A DNA stretch of 35,320 nucleotides. Source: Saccoglossus kowalevskii. Taxonomy: Eukaryota; Hemichordata; Enteropneusta; Harrimaniidae. Shown here piece by piece: positions 11,711 to 24,419 of the stretch; within the stretch, counting starts at the first letter, position 1, and every line of letters begins with the position of its first letter. The notes beneath the pieces were generated by a model, which ran no database searches, had not been told where the DNA came from, and saw only the letters and a program-made list of their open reading frames with translations. Both the position numbers and the translations under genes were made by a program. The DNA lies in contig NW_003155140.1 of NCBI RefSeq assembly GCF_000003605.2, positions 1 to 35,320 on the forward strand. Reading direction: 5' to 3'.

Positions 11711-13190
11711 GGTATGTGTTGGCAGTGACCATCGGTAATAGAATATGGGTATGTGTTGGCAGTGACCATCGGTAATAGAATAGGGGTATGTGTTGGCAGT
11801 GACCATCAGTAATAGAATATGGGTATGTGTTGGCAGTGACCATCGGTAATAGAATAGGGGTATGTGTTGGCAGTGACCATCGGTAATAGAATAGGGGTAT
11901 GTGTTGGTAGTGACCTTCGGTAATAGAATAGGGGTATGTGTTGGCAGTGACCATCGGTAATAGAATAGGGGTATGTGTTGGTAGTGACCATCGGTAATAG
12001 AATAGGGGTATGTGTTGGCAGTGACCATCGGTAATAGAATATGGGTATGTGTTGGCAATGACCATCGGTAATATAATATGGGTATGAGTTGGTAGTGACC
12101 ATCGGTAATAGAATAGGGGTATGTGTTGGTAGTGACCATCGGTAATAGAATATGGGTATGTGTTGGTAGTGACCATCGGTAATAGAATAGGGATATGTGT
12201 TGGTAGTGACCATCGGTAATAGAATAGGGGTATGTGTTGGCAGTGACCATCGGTAATAGAATAGGGGTATGTGTTGGTAGTGACCATCGGTAATAGAATA
12301 GGGGTATGTGTTGGTAGTGACCATCGGTAATAGAATAGGGGTATGTGTTGGTAGTGACCATCGGTAATAGAATATGGGTATGTGTTGGTAGTGACCATCG
12401 GTAATAGAATAGGGGTATGTGTTGGCAGTGACCATCGGTAATAGAATAGGGGTATGTGTTGGCAGTGACCATCGGTAATAGAATATGGGTATGTGTTGGC
12501 AGTGACCATCGGTAATAGAATAGGGGTATGTGTTGGCAGTGACCATCGGTAATAGAATATGGGTATGTGTTGGCAGTGACCATCGGTAATAGAATAGGGG
12601 TATGTGTTGGCAGTGACCATCGGTAATAGAATAGGGGTATGTGTTGGTAGTGACCTTCGGTAATAGAATAGGGGTATGTGTTGGCAGTGACCATCGGTAA
12701 TAGAATAGGGGTATGTGTTGGTAGTGACCATCGGTAATAGAATAGGGGTATGTGTTGGCAGTGACCATCGGTAATAGAATATGGGTATGTGTTGGCAATG
12801 ACCATCGGTAATATAATATGGGTATGAGTTGGTAGTGACCATCGGTAAGAGAATAGGGGTATGTGTTGGTAGTGACCATCGGTAATAGAATATGGGTATG
12901 TGTTGGTAGTGACCATCGGTAATAGAATAGGGATATGTGTTGGTAGTGACCATTGGTAATAGAATAGGGGTATGTGTTGGCAGTGACCATCGGTAATAGA
13001 ATAGGGGTATGTGTTGGTAGTGACCATCGGTAATAGAATAGGGGTATGTGTTGGTAGTGACCATCGGTAATAGAATAGGGGTATGTGTTGGTAGTGACCA
13101 TCGGTAATAGAATATGGGTATGTGTTGGTAGTGACCATCGGTAATAGAATAGGGGTATGTGTTGGTAGTGACCATCGGTAATAGAATATG
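11711..13190. repeat. 740-bp (20-unit) tandem block duplication
   Basis: Bases about 11711-12450 and 12451-13190 are copies offset by exactly 740 bp, or 20 units. Both contain TGACCTTCGG (11911 and 12651) and ATAATATGGGTATGAGTTGG (about 12071 and 12811). I found only a few differences: CATCAG versus CATCGG near 11808, TAAGAG at 12848 and CATTGG near 12954. Such high identity means a recent event. The boundaries are approximate because flanking units are similar anyway. Confidence 0.9.
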
Positions 13191-13689
13191 GGTATGTGTT
13201 GGTAGTGACCATCGGTAATAGAATAGGGATATGTGTTGGTAGTGACCATCGGTAATAGAATATGGGTATGTGTTGGTAGTGACCATCGGTAATAGAATAG
13301 GGATATGTGTTGGTAGTGACCATCGGTAATAGAATAGGGGTATGTGTTGGTAGTGACCATCGGTAATAGAATAGGGGTATGTGTTGGCAGTGACCATCGG
13401 TAATAGAATATGGGTATGTGTTGGCAGTGACCATCGGTAATAGAATATGGATATGTGTTGGCAGTGACCATCGGTTTTCGAATAGGGGTATGTGTTGGTA
13501 GTGACCATCGGTAATAAAGTAGGGGTATGTGTTGGCAATGACCATCGGTATTATAATAGGGATATGTGTTGGTAGTGACCATCGGTAATAGAATAGGGGT
13601 ATGTGTTGGTAGTGACCATCGGTAACAGAATAGGTGTATGTGTTGGTAGTGACCATCGGTAATAGAATAGGTGTATGTGTTGGCAGTGA

Positions 13690-16660
13690 CCATCGGTAAT
13701 AGAATATGGGTATGTGTTGGCAGTGACCATCGGTAATAGAATATGGGTATGTGTTGGCAGTGACCATCGGTAATAGAATAGGGGTATGTGTTGGCAGTGA
13801 CCATCGGTAATAGAATATGGGTATTTGTTGGCAGTGACCATCGGTAATAGAATAGGGGTATGTGTTGGTAGTGACCATCGGTAATAGAATAGGGGTATGT
13901 GTTGGCAGTGACCATCGGTAATAGAATAGGGGTATGTGTTGGCAGTGACCATCGGTAATAGAATAGGGGTATGAGTTGGCTGTTACAAACGGTAATAGAA
14001 TAGAGGTATGTGTTGGCAATGACCATCGGTATTATAATAGGGATATGTGTTGGTAGTGACCATCGGTAATAGAATAGGGGTATGTGTTGGTAGTGACCAT
14101 CGGTAATAGAATAGGGGTAAATGTTGGTAGTGACCATCGGTAATAGAATAGAGGTATGTGTTGGCAGTGACCATCGGTAATAGAATATGGGTATGTGTTG
14201 GTAGTGACCATCGGTAATAGAATAGGGGTATGTGTTGGCAGTGACCATCGGTAATAGAATATGGGTATGTGTTGGCAGTGACCATCGGTAATAGAATAGG
14301 GGTATGTGTTGGCAGTGACCATCGGTAATAGAATAGGGTATGTGTTGGCAATGACCATCAGTAATAGAATAGGGGTATGTGTTGGCAGTGACCATCGGTA
14401 ATAGAATATGGGTATGTGTTGGCAGTGACCATCGGTAATAGAATAGAGGTATGTGTTGGCAATGACCATCGGTAATAGAATAGGGGTATGTGTTGGCAGC
14501 GACCATCAGTAATAGAATATGGTAATGTGTTGGCAATGACCATCGGTAATAGAATATGGGTATGTGTTGGCAGTGACCATCGGTAATAGAATAGGGGTAT
14601 GTGTTGGTAGTGACCATCGGTAATAGAATAGGGGTATGTGTTTTCAGTGACCATCGGTAATAGAATATGGGTATGTGTTGGCAGTAACCATCGGTAATAG
14701 AATATGGGTATGTGTTGGCAGTGACCATCGGTAATAGAATAGGGGTATGTGTTGGCAGTGACCATCAGTAATAGAATAGGGGTATGTGTTGGCAGTGACC
14801 ATCGGTAATAGAATATGGGTATGTGTTGGCAGTGACCATCGGCAATAGAATAGGGGTATGTGTTGGCAGTGACCATCGGTAATAGAATAGGGGTATGTGT
14901 TGGCAGTGACCATCGGTAATAGAATATGGGTATGTGTTGGCAGTGACCATCGGTAATAGAATATGGGTATGTGTTGGCAGTGAACATCGATAATAGAATA
15001 GAGGTATGTGTTGGCAATGACCATCGGTAATAGAATAGGGGTATGTGTTGGCAGTGACCATCGGTAATAGAATAGGGGTATGTGTTGGCAATGACCATCA
15101 GTAATAGAATAGGGGTATGTGTTGGCAGTGAACATCGGTAATAGAATATGGGTATGTGTTGGCAGTGACCATCGGTATATAGAATATGGGTATGTGTTGG
15201 CAGTGACCATCGGTAATAGAATATGGGTATGTGTTGGCAGTGACCATCGGTAATAGAATAGGGGTATGTGTTGGCAGTGACCATCGGTAATAGAATATGG
15301 GTATGTGTTGGCAGTGACCATCGGTAATAGAATAGGGGTATGTGTTGGTAGTGACCATCGGTAATAGAATAGGGGTATGTGTTGGCAGTGACCATCGGTA
15401 ATAGAATAGGGGTATGTGTTGGCAGTGACCATCGGTAATAGAATAGGGGTATGAGTTGGCTGTTACAAACGGTAATAGAATAGGGGTATGTGTTGGCAAT
15501 GACCATCGGTATTATAATAGGGATATGTGTTGGTAGTGACCATCGGTAATAGAATAGGGGTATGTGTTGGTAGTGACCATCGGTAATAGAATAGGGGTAA
15601 ATGTTGGTAGTGACCATCGGTAATAGAATAGAGGTATGTGTTGGCAGTGACCATCGGTAATAGAATATGGGTATGTGTTGGTAGTGACCATCGGTAATAG
15701 AATAGGGGTATGTGTTGGCAGTGACCATCGGTAATAGAATATGGGTATGTGTTGGCAGTGACCATCGGTAATAGAATAGGGGTATGTGTTGGCAGTGACC
15801 ATCGGTAATAGAATAGGGTATGTGTTGGCAATGACCATCAGTAATAGAATAGGGGTATGTGTTGGCAGTGACCATCGGTAATAGAATATGGGTATGTGTT
15901 GGCAGTGACCATCGGTAATAGAATAGAGGTATGTGTTGGCAATGACCATCGGTAATAGAATAGGGGTATGTGTTGGCAGCGACCATCAGTAATAGAATAT
16001 GGTAATGTGTTGGCAATGACCATCGGTAATAGAATATGGGTATGTGTTGGCAGTGACCATCGGTAATAGAATAGGGGTATGTGTTGGTAGTGACCATCGG
16101 TAATAGAATAGGGGTATGTGTTGGCAGTGACCATCGGTAATAGAATATGGGTATGTGTTGGCAGTAACCATCGGTAATAGAATATGGGTATGTGTTGGCA
16201 GTGACCATCGGTAATAGAATAGGGGTATGTGTTGGCAGTGACCATCGGTAATAGAATATGGGTATGTGTTGGCAGTGACCATCGGTAATACAATAGGGGT
16301 ATGTGTTGGTAGTGACCATCGGCAATAGAATAGGGATATGTGTTGGCAGTGACCATCGGTAATAGAATAGGGGTATGTGTTGGCAGTGACCATCGGTAAT
16401 AGAATATGGGTATGTGTTGGCAGTGACCATCGGTAATAGAATATGGGTATGTGTTGGCAGTGAACATCGATAATAGAATAGAGGTATGTGTTGGCAATGA
16501 CCATCGGTAATAGAATAGGGGTATGTGTTGGCAGTGACCATCGGTAATAGAATAGGGGTATGTGTTGGCAATGACCATCAGTAATAGAATAGGGGTATGT
16601 GTTGGCAGTGACCATCGGTAATAGAATATGGGTATGTGTTGGCAGTGACCATCGGTAATA
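13690..16660. repeat. 1480-bp (40-unit) tandem block duplication
   Basis: About 13690-15170 and 15170-16660 are copies offset by 1480 bp, or 40 units. Shared markers in register are B (13980 and 15460), C (14031 and 15511), GTAAATG (14118 and 15598), a 36-bp unit missing one G (near 14335 and 15815), GCGACCATCAG with ATGGTAATG (near 14500 and 15980), GGCAATAG (near 14841 and 16321) and TGAACATCGA (14981 and 16461). Differences include TTTTCAG at 14641 and GTATTTG near 13824. Confidence 0.92.
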
Positions 16661-18179
16661 GAATATGGGTATGTGTTCGCAGTGACCATCGGTAATAGAA
16701 TATGGGTATGTGTTGGCAATGACCATCGGTAATAGAATATGGGTATGTGTTAGCAATGACCATCGGTAATAGAATAGGGGTATGTGTTGGCAATGACCAT
16801 CGGTAATAGAATAGGGGTATGTGTTGGCAATGACCATCGGTAATAGAATAGGGGTATCTGTTGGCAGTGACCATCGGTAATAGAATAGGGGTATGTGTTG
16901 GCAGTGACCATCGGTAATAGAATATGGTAATGTGTTGGCAGTGACCATCGGTAATAGAATAGGGGTATGTGTTGGCAGTGACCATCGGTAATAGAATAGG
17001 GGTATGTGTTGGCAATGACCATCGGTAATAGAATAGGGGTATGTGTTGGCAGTGACCATCGGTAATAGAATAGGGGTATGTGTTGGCAGTGACCATCGGT
17101 AATAGAATAGGGGTATGTGTTGGCAATGACCATCGGTAATAGAATATGGGTATGTGTTGGCAGTGACCATCGGTAATAGAATATGGGTATGTGTTGGCAG
17201 TGACCATCGGTAATAGAATATGGGTATGTGTTGGTAGTGACCATCGGTAATAGAATATGGATATGTGTTGGCAGTGACCATCGGTTTTCGAATAGGGGTA
17301 TGTGTTGGCAGTGACCATCGGTAATAGAATAGGGGTATATGTTGGCAATGACCATCGGTAATAGAATAGGGGTATGTGTTGGCAGTGACCATCGGTAATA
17401 GAATAGGGGTATGAGTTGGTAGTGACCATCGGTAATAGAATAGGGGTATGTGTTGGTAGTGACCATCGGTAATAGAATATGGGTATGTGTTGGTAGTGAC
17501 CATCGGTAATAGAATAGGGATATGTGTTGGTAGTGACCATTGGTAATAGAATAGGGGTATGTGTTGGCAGTGACCATCTGTAATAGAATAGGGATATGTG
17601 TTGGTAGTGACCATCGGTAATAAAGTAGGGGTATGTGTTGGCAATGACCATCGGTATTATAATAGGGATATGTGTTGGTAGTGACCATCGGTAATAGAAT
17701 AGGGGTATGTGTTGGTAGTGACCATCGGTAATAGAATAGGGGTATGTGTTGGTAGTGACCATCGGTAATAGAATAGGTGTATGTGTTGGCAGTGACCATC
17801 GGTAATAGAATATGGGTATGTGTTGGCAGTGACCATCGGTACTAGAATATGGGTATGTGTTGGCAGTGACCATCAGTAATAGAATAGGGGTATGTGTTGG
17901 CAGTGACCATCGGTAATAGAATATGGGTATGTGTTGGCAGTGACCATCGGTAATAGAATAGGGGTATGTGTTGGTAGTGACCATCGGTAATAGAATAGGG
18001 GTATGTGTTGGCAATGACCATCGGTATTATAATAGGGATATGTGTTGGTAGTGACCATCGGTAATAGAATAGGGGTATGTGTTGGTAGTGACCATCGGTA
18101 ATAGAATAGGTGTATGTGTTGGTAGTGACCATCGGTAATAGAATAGGTGTATGTGTTGGCAGTGACCATCGGTAATAGA

Positions 18180-19020
18180 ATATGGGTATGTGTTGGCAGT
18201 GACCATCGGTAATAGAATATGGGTATGTGTTGGCAGTGACCATCGGTAATAGAATAGGGGTATGTGTTGGCAGTGACCATCGGTAATAGAATATGGGTAT
18301 GTGTTGGCAGTGACCATCGGTAATAGAATAGGGGTATGTGTTGGTAGTGACCATCGGTAATAGAATAGGGGTATGTGTTGGCAGTGACCATCGGTAATAG
18401 AATAGGGGTATGTGTTGGCAGTGACCATCGGTAATAGAATAGGGGTATGAGTTGGCAGTGACCATCGGTAATAGAATATGGGTATGTGTTGGCAATGACC
18501 ATCGGTATTATAATAGGGATATGTGTTGGTAGTGACCATCGGTAATAGAATATGGGTATGTGTTGGTAGTGACCATCGGTAATAGAATATGGATATGTGT
18601 TGGCAGTGACCATCGGTTTTCGAATAGGGGTATGTGTTGGCAGTGACCATCGGTAATAGAATAGGGGTATATGTTGGCAATGACCATCGGTAATAGAATA
18701 GGGGTATGTGTTGGCAGTGACCATCGGTAATAGAATAGGGGTATGTGTTGGCAGTGACCATCTGTAATAGAATAGGGATATGTGTTGGTAGTGACCATCG
18801 GTAATAAAGTAGGGGTATGTGTTGGCAATGACCATCGGTATTATAATAGGGATATGTGTTGGTAGTGACCATCGGTAATAGAATAGGGGTATGTGTTGGT
18901 AGTGACCATCGGTAATAGAATAGGGGTATGTGTTGGTAGTGACCATCGGTAATAGAATAGGGGTATGTGTTGGCAGTGACCATCGGTAATAGAATAGGGG
19001 TATGTGTTGGCAGTGACCAT
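18180..19020. repeat. 840-bp block repeated at 32100-32940
   Basis: Aligning base 18180+n with 32100+n gives near-identity over about 840 bp, including ATATGTTGGCAATG, markers A, D and C, and CATCTGTAATAG. The offset of 13920 bp is 376 units plus 8. The 8 extra bases equal the net single-base indels seen in between. One difference is notable: the 32376 copy has marker B, while the 18.46 kb copy has ordinary CAGTGACCATC after the same TATGAGTTGG lead. Confidence 0.9.
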
Positions 19021-19857
19021 CGGTAATAGAATATGGGTATGTGTTGGCAGTGACCATCGGTAATAGAATAGGGGTATGTGTTGGCAGTGACCATCGGTAA
19101 TAGAATATGGGTATGTGTTGGCAGTGACCATCGGTAATAGAATAGGGGTATGTGTTGGTAGTGACCATCGGTAATAGAATAGGGGTATGTGTTGGCAGTG
19201 ACCATCGGTAATGGAATATGGGTATGTGTTGGCAGTGACCATCGGTAATAGAATAGGGGTATGTGTTGGCAGTGACCATCGGTAATAGAATATGGGTATG
19301 TGTTGGCAGTGACCATCGGTAATAGAATAGGGTTATGTGTTGGCAGTGACCATCGGTAATAGAATAGGGGTATGTGTTGGTAGTGACCTTCGGTAATAGA
19401 ATAGGGGTATGTGTTGGCAGTGACCATCGGTAATATAATAGGGGTATGTGTTGGTAGTGACCATCGGTAATAGAATAGGGGTATGTGTTGGTAGTGACCA
19501 TCGGTAATAGAATATGGTTATGTGTTGGCAGTGACCATCGGTTTTCGAATAGGGGTATGTGTTGGCAGTGACCATCGGTAATAGAATAGGGGTATATGTT
19601 GGCAATGACCATCGGTAATAGAATAGGGGTATGTGTTGGCAGTGACCATCGGTAATAGAATAGGGGTATGTGTTGGCAGTGACCATCTGTAATAGAATAG
19701 GGATATGTGTTGGTAGTGACCATCGGTAATAAAGTAGGGGTATGTGTTGGCAATGACCATCGGTATTATAATAGGGATATGTGTTGGTAGTGACCATCGG
19801 TAATAGAATAGGGGTATGTGTTGGTAGTGACCATCGGTAATAGAATAGGTGTATGTG

Positions 19858-20024
19858 TTTGGTAGTGACCATCGGTAAATAGAATAGGGGTATGTGTTGG
19901 TAGTGACCATTCGGTAATAGAATAGGTGTATGTGTTTGGTAGTGACCATCGGTAATAGAATAAGTGTATGTGTTGGCAGTGACCATCAGTAAATAGAATA
20001 TGGGGTATGTGTTGGCAATGACCC
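19858..20024. other. Cluster of seven single-base insertions
   Basis: Within 167 bp there are seven +1 insertions, all lengthening a short run: TTT at 19858-19860, AAA at 19877-19879, TT at 19910-19911, TTT at 19935-19937, AAA at 19991-19993, GGGG at 20002-20005 and CCC at 20022-20024. The following 9 kb holds only about three more. The pattern fits an uncorrected long-read patch or an assembly join better than natural satellite variation. Confidence 0.8.
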
Positions 20025-20746
20025 ATCGGTAATATAATATGGGTATGAGTTGGTAGTGACCATCGGTAATAGAATAGGGGTATGTGTTGGTAGTGACCAT
20101 CGGTAATAGAATATGGGTATGTGTTGGTAGTGACCATCGGTAATAGAATAGGGATATGTGTTGGTAGTGACCATCGGTAATAGAATATGGGTATGTGTTG
20201 GTAGTGACCATCGGTAATAGAATAGGGATATGTGTTGGTAGTGACCATCGGTAATAGAATAGGGGTATGTGTTGGTAGTGACCATCGGTAATAGAATATG
20301 GGTATGTGTTGGCAGTGACCATCGGTAATAGAATATGGGTATGTGTTGGCAGTGACCATCAGTAATAGAATATGGATATGTGTTGGCAGTGACCATCGGT
20401 ATTAGAATAGGGGTATGTGTTGGCAGTGACCATCGGTAATAGAATAGGGGTATGTGTTGGCAATGACCATCGGTAATAGAATAGGGGTATGTGTTGGCAG
20501 TGACCATCGGTAATAGAATAGGGGTATGTGTTGGCAGTGACCATCGGTAATAGAATAGGGATATGTGTTGGTAGTGACCATCGGTAATAAAGTAGGGGTA
20601 TGTGTTGGCAATGACCATCGGTATTATAATAGGGATATGTGTTGGTAGTGACCATCGGTAATAGAATAGGGGTATGTGTTGGTAGTGACCATCGGTAATA
20701 GAATAGGTGTATGTGTTGGCAATGACCATCGGTAATAGAATAGGTG

Positions 20747-20761
20747 TATGAGTTTGCAGTG
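20747..20761. repeat. Marker unit G (TATGAGTTTGCAGTG), 4 copies
   Basis: Copies lie at 20747-20761, 24854-24868, 29924-29938 and 31515-31529. Each leads into a block in which ATGGTAATG units occur at the same later positions; the 31.5 kb copy has an extra GGTTATG. These are four dispersed copies of one block of about 350 bp. The span given is the first copy. Confidence 0.88.
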
Positions 20762-21090
20762 ACCATCGGTAATAGAATATGGGTATGTGTTGGCAGTGAC
20801 CATCGGTAATAGAATAGGGGTATGTGTTGGCAATGACCATCGGTAATAGAATAGGGGTATGTGTTGGCAGTGACCATCGGTAATAGAATATGGTAATGTG
20901 TTGGCAGTGACCATCGGTAATAGAATAGGGGTATGTGTTGGCAGTGACCATCGGTAATAGAATATGGTAATGTGTTGGCAGTGACCATCGGTAATAGAAT
21001 ATGGGTATGTGTTGGCAGTGACCATCGGTAATAGAATATGGGTATGTGTTGGTAGTGACCATCGGTAATAGAATAGGGGTATGTGTTGGC

Positions 21091-21110
21091 AGTGTTTGTC
21101 GGTTATAGAG
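21091..21110. repeat. Marker unit E (GTTCGTCGGTTATAGAG), 3 copies
   Basis: ACCATCGGTAATAGAAT is replaced by a TTCGTCGGTTATAGAGT-like version. Copies lie at 21091-21110 (with TTTGTC), 22904-22923 (with GTCAG) and 23718-23737. Spacings are 1813 bp (49 units exactly) and 814 bp (22 units exactly). Each is followed by the ordered markers GTTCGCAG, CATTGG and GTTGACACTG, and then by marker A. The span given is the first copy. Confidence 0.9.
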
Positions 21111-22903
21111 TAGGGGTATGTGTTGGCAATGACCATCGGTAATAGAATATGGGTATGTGTTCGCAGTGACCATTGGTAATAGAATATGGGTATGTGTTGA
21201 CACTGACCATCGGGAATAGAATATGGGTATGTGTTGGCAGTGACCATCGGTAATAGAATATGGATATGTGTTGGCAGTGACCATCGGTTTTCGAATAGGG
21301 GTATGTGTTGGCAGTGACCATCGGTAATAGAATATGGGTATGTGTTGGTAGTGACCATCGGTAATAGAATAGGGGTATGTGTTGGTAGTGACCATCGGTA
21401 ATAGAATATGGGTATGTGTTGGTAGTGACCATCGGTAATAGAATAGGGATATGTGTTGGTAGTGACCATCGGTAGTAGAATAGGGGCATGTGTTGGCAAT
21501 GACCATCGGTATTATAATAGGGATATGTGTTGGTAGTGACCATCGGTAATAGAATAGGGGTATGTGTTGGTAGTGACCATCGGTAATAGAATAGGGGTAT
21601 GTGTTGGTAGTGACCATCGGTAATAGAATAGGGGTATGTGTTGGCAGTGACCATCGGTAATAGAATATGGGTATGTGTTGGCAGAGACCATCGGTAATAG
21701 AATATGGGCATGTGTTGGTAGTGACCATCGGTAATAGAATAGGGGTATGTGTTGGCAGTGACCATCGGTAATAGAATAGGTGTATGTGTTGGCAGTGACC
21801 ATCGGTAATAGAATATGGGTATGTGTTGGCAGTGACCATCGGTAATAGAATATGGGTATGTGTTGGCAGTGACCATCGGTATTAGAATATGGGTATGTGT
21901 TGGCAGTGACCATCGGTAATAGAATAGGGGTATGTGTTGGTAGTGACCATCGGTAATAGAATAGGGGTATGTGTTGGCAGTGACCATCGGTAATAGAATA
22001 GGTGTATGTGTTGGCAGTGACCATCGGTAATAGAATATGGGTATGTTTTGGCAGTGACCATCGGTAATAGAATAGGGGTATGTGTTGGCAATGACCATCG
22101 GTAATAGAATAGGGGTATGTGTTGGCAGTGACCATCGGTAATAGAATAGGGGTATGTGTTGGCAGTGACCATCGGTAATAGAATATGGGTATGTGTTGGC
22201 AGTGACCATCGGTAATAGAATATGGGTATGTGTTGGCAATGACCATCGGTAATAGAATATGGGTATGTGTTGGCAGTGACCATCGGTAATAGAATATGGG
22301 TATGTGTTGGTAGTGACCATCGGTAATAGAATATGGATATGTGTTGGCAGTGACCATCGGTTTTCGAATAGGGGTATGTGTTGGCAGTGACCATCGGTAA
22401 TAGAATAGGGGTATGTGTTGGCAATGACCATCGGTAATAGAATAGGGCTATGTGTTGGCTGTGACCATCTGTAATAGAATAGGGGTATGTGTTGGCAGTG
22501 ACCATCTGTAATAGAATAGGGATATGTGTTGGTAGTGACCATCGGTAATAAAGTATGGGTATGTGTTGGCAATGACCATCGGTATTATAATAGGGATATG
22601 TGTTGGTAGTGACCATCGGTAATAGAATAGGGGTATGTGTTGGTAGTGACCATCGGTAATAGAATAGGGGTATGTGTTGGTAGTGACCATTGAAAATAGA
22701 ATAGGGGTATGTGTTGGCAGTGACCATCGGTAATAGAATATGGGTATGTGTTGGCAGTGACCATCGGTAATAGAATATGGGTATGTGTTGGCAGTGACCA
22801 TCGGTAATAGAATATGGGTATGTGTTGGCAGTGACCATCGGTAATAGAATATGGGTATGTGTTGGTAGTGACCATCGGTAATAGAATAGGGGTATGTGTT
22901 GGC

Positions 22904-24200
22904 AGTGTTCGTCAGTTATAGAGTAGGGGTATGTGTTGGCAATGACCATCGGTAATAGAATATGGGTATGTGTTCGCAGTGACCATTGGTAATAGAATAT
23001 GGGTATGTGTTGACACTGACCTTCGGTAATAGAATATGGGTATGTGTTGGCAGTGACCATCGGTAATAGAATATGGATATGTGTTGACACTGACCATCGG
23101 TCATAGAATATGGGTATGTGTTGGCAGTGACCATCGGTAATAGAATATGGATATGTGTTGGCAGTGACCATCGGTTTTCGAATAGGGGTATGTGTTGGCA
23201 GTGACCATCGGTAATAGAATATGGGTATGTGTTGGTAGTGACCATCGGTAATAGAATATGGGTATGTGTTGGTAGTGACCATCGGTAATAGAATAGGGAT
23301 ATGTGTTGGTAGTGACCATCGGTAATAGAATAGGGGTATGTGTTGGCAATGACCATCGGTATTATAATAGGGATATGTGTTGGTAGTGACCATCGGTAAT
23401 AGAATAGGGGTATGTGTTGGTAATGACCATCGGTAATAGAATAGGGGTATGTGTTGGCAGTGACCATCGGTAATAGAATATGGGTATGTGTTGGCAGTGA
23501 CCATCGGTAATAGAATAGGGGTATGTGTTGGCAGTGACCATCGGTAATAGAATATGGGTATGTGTTGGCAGTGACCATCGGTAATAGAATATGGGTATGT
23601 GTTGGCAGTGACCATCGGTAATAGAATATGGGTATGTGTTGGCAGTGACCATCGGTAATAGAATATGGGTATGTGTTGGTAGTGACCATCGGTAATAGAA
23701 TAGGGGTATGTGTTGGCAGTGTTCGTCGGTTATAGAGTAGGGGTATGTGTTGGCAATGACCATCGGTAATAGAATATGGGTATGTGTTCGCAGTGACCAT
23801 TGGTAATAGAATATGGGTATGTGTTGACACTGACCATCGGTAATAGAATATGGGTATGTGTTGGCAGTGACCATCGGTAATAGAATATGGGTATGTGTTG
23901 GCAGTGACCATCGGTAATAGAATATGGATATGTGTTGGCAGTGACCATCGGTTTTCGAATAGGGGTATGTGTTGGCAGTGGCCATCGGTAATAGAATATG
24001 GGTATGTGTTGGTAGTGACCATCGGTAATAGAATATGGGTATGTGTTGGTAGTGACCATCGGTAATAGAATAGGGATATGTGTTGGTAGTGACCATCGGT
24101 AATAGAATAGGGGTATGTGTTGGCAATGACCATCGGTATTATAATAGGGATATGTGTTGGTAGTGACCATCGGTAATAGAATAGGGGTATGTGTTGGCAG
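22904..24200. repeat. 814-bp (22-unit) E block, tandem copies
   Basis: The block starting at marker E (22904) recurs at 23718 with the same marker order: E, GTTCGCAG, CATTGG, GTTGACACTG, A, then C. The distance from E to A is 271 bp in the first copy and 234 bp in the second. This 37-bp difference is one unit and matches an extra unit with GTTGACACTG and GGTCATAG near 23090-23105. A third copy starts at 21091, with the distance from E to A one further unit shorter (197 bp). Confidence 0.87.
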
Positions 24201-24419
24201 TGACCATCGGTAATAGAATATGGGTATGTGTTGGCAGTGACCATCGGTAATAGAATATGGGTATGTGTTGGCAGTTACCATCGGTAATAGAATAGGGGTA
24301 TGTGTTGGCAGTGACCATCGGTATTAGAATATGGGTATGTGTTGGCAGTGACCATCGGTAATAGAATAGGGGTATGTGTTGGTAGTGACCATCGGTAATA
24401 GAATAGGGGTATGTGTTGG

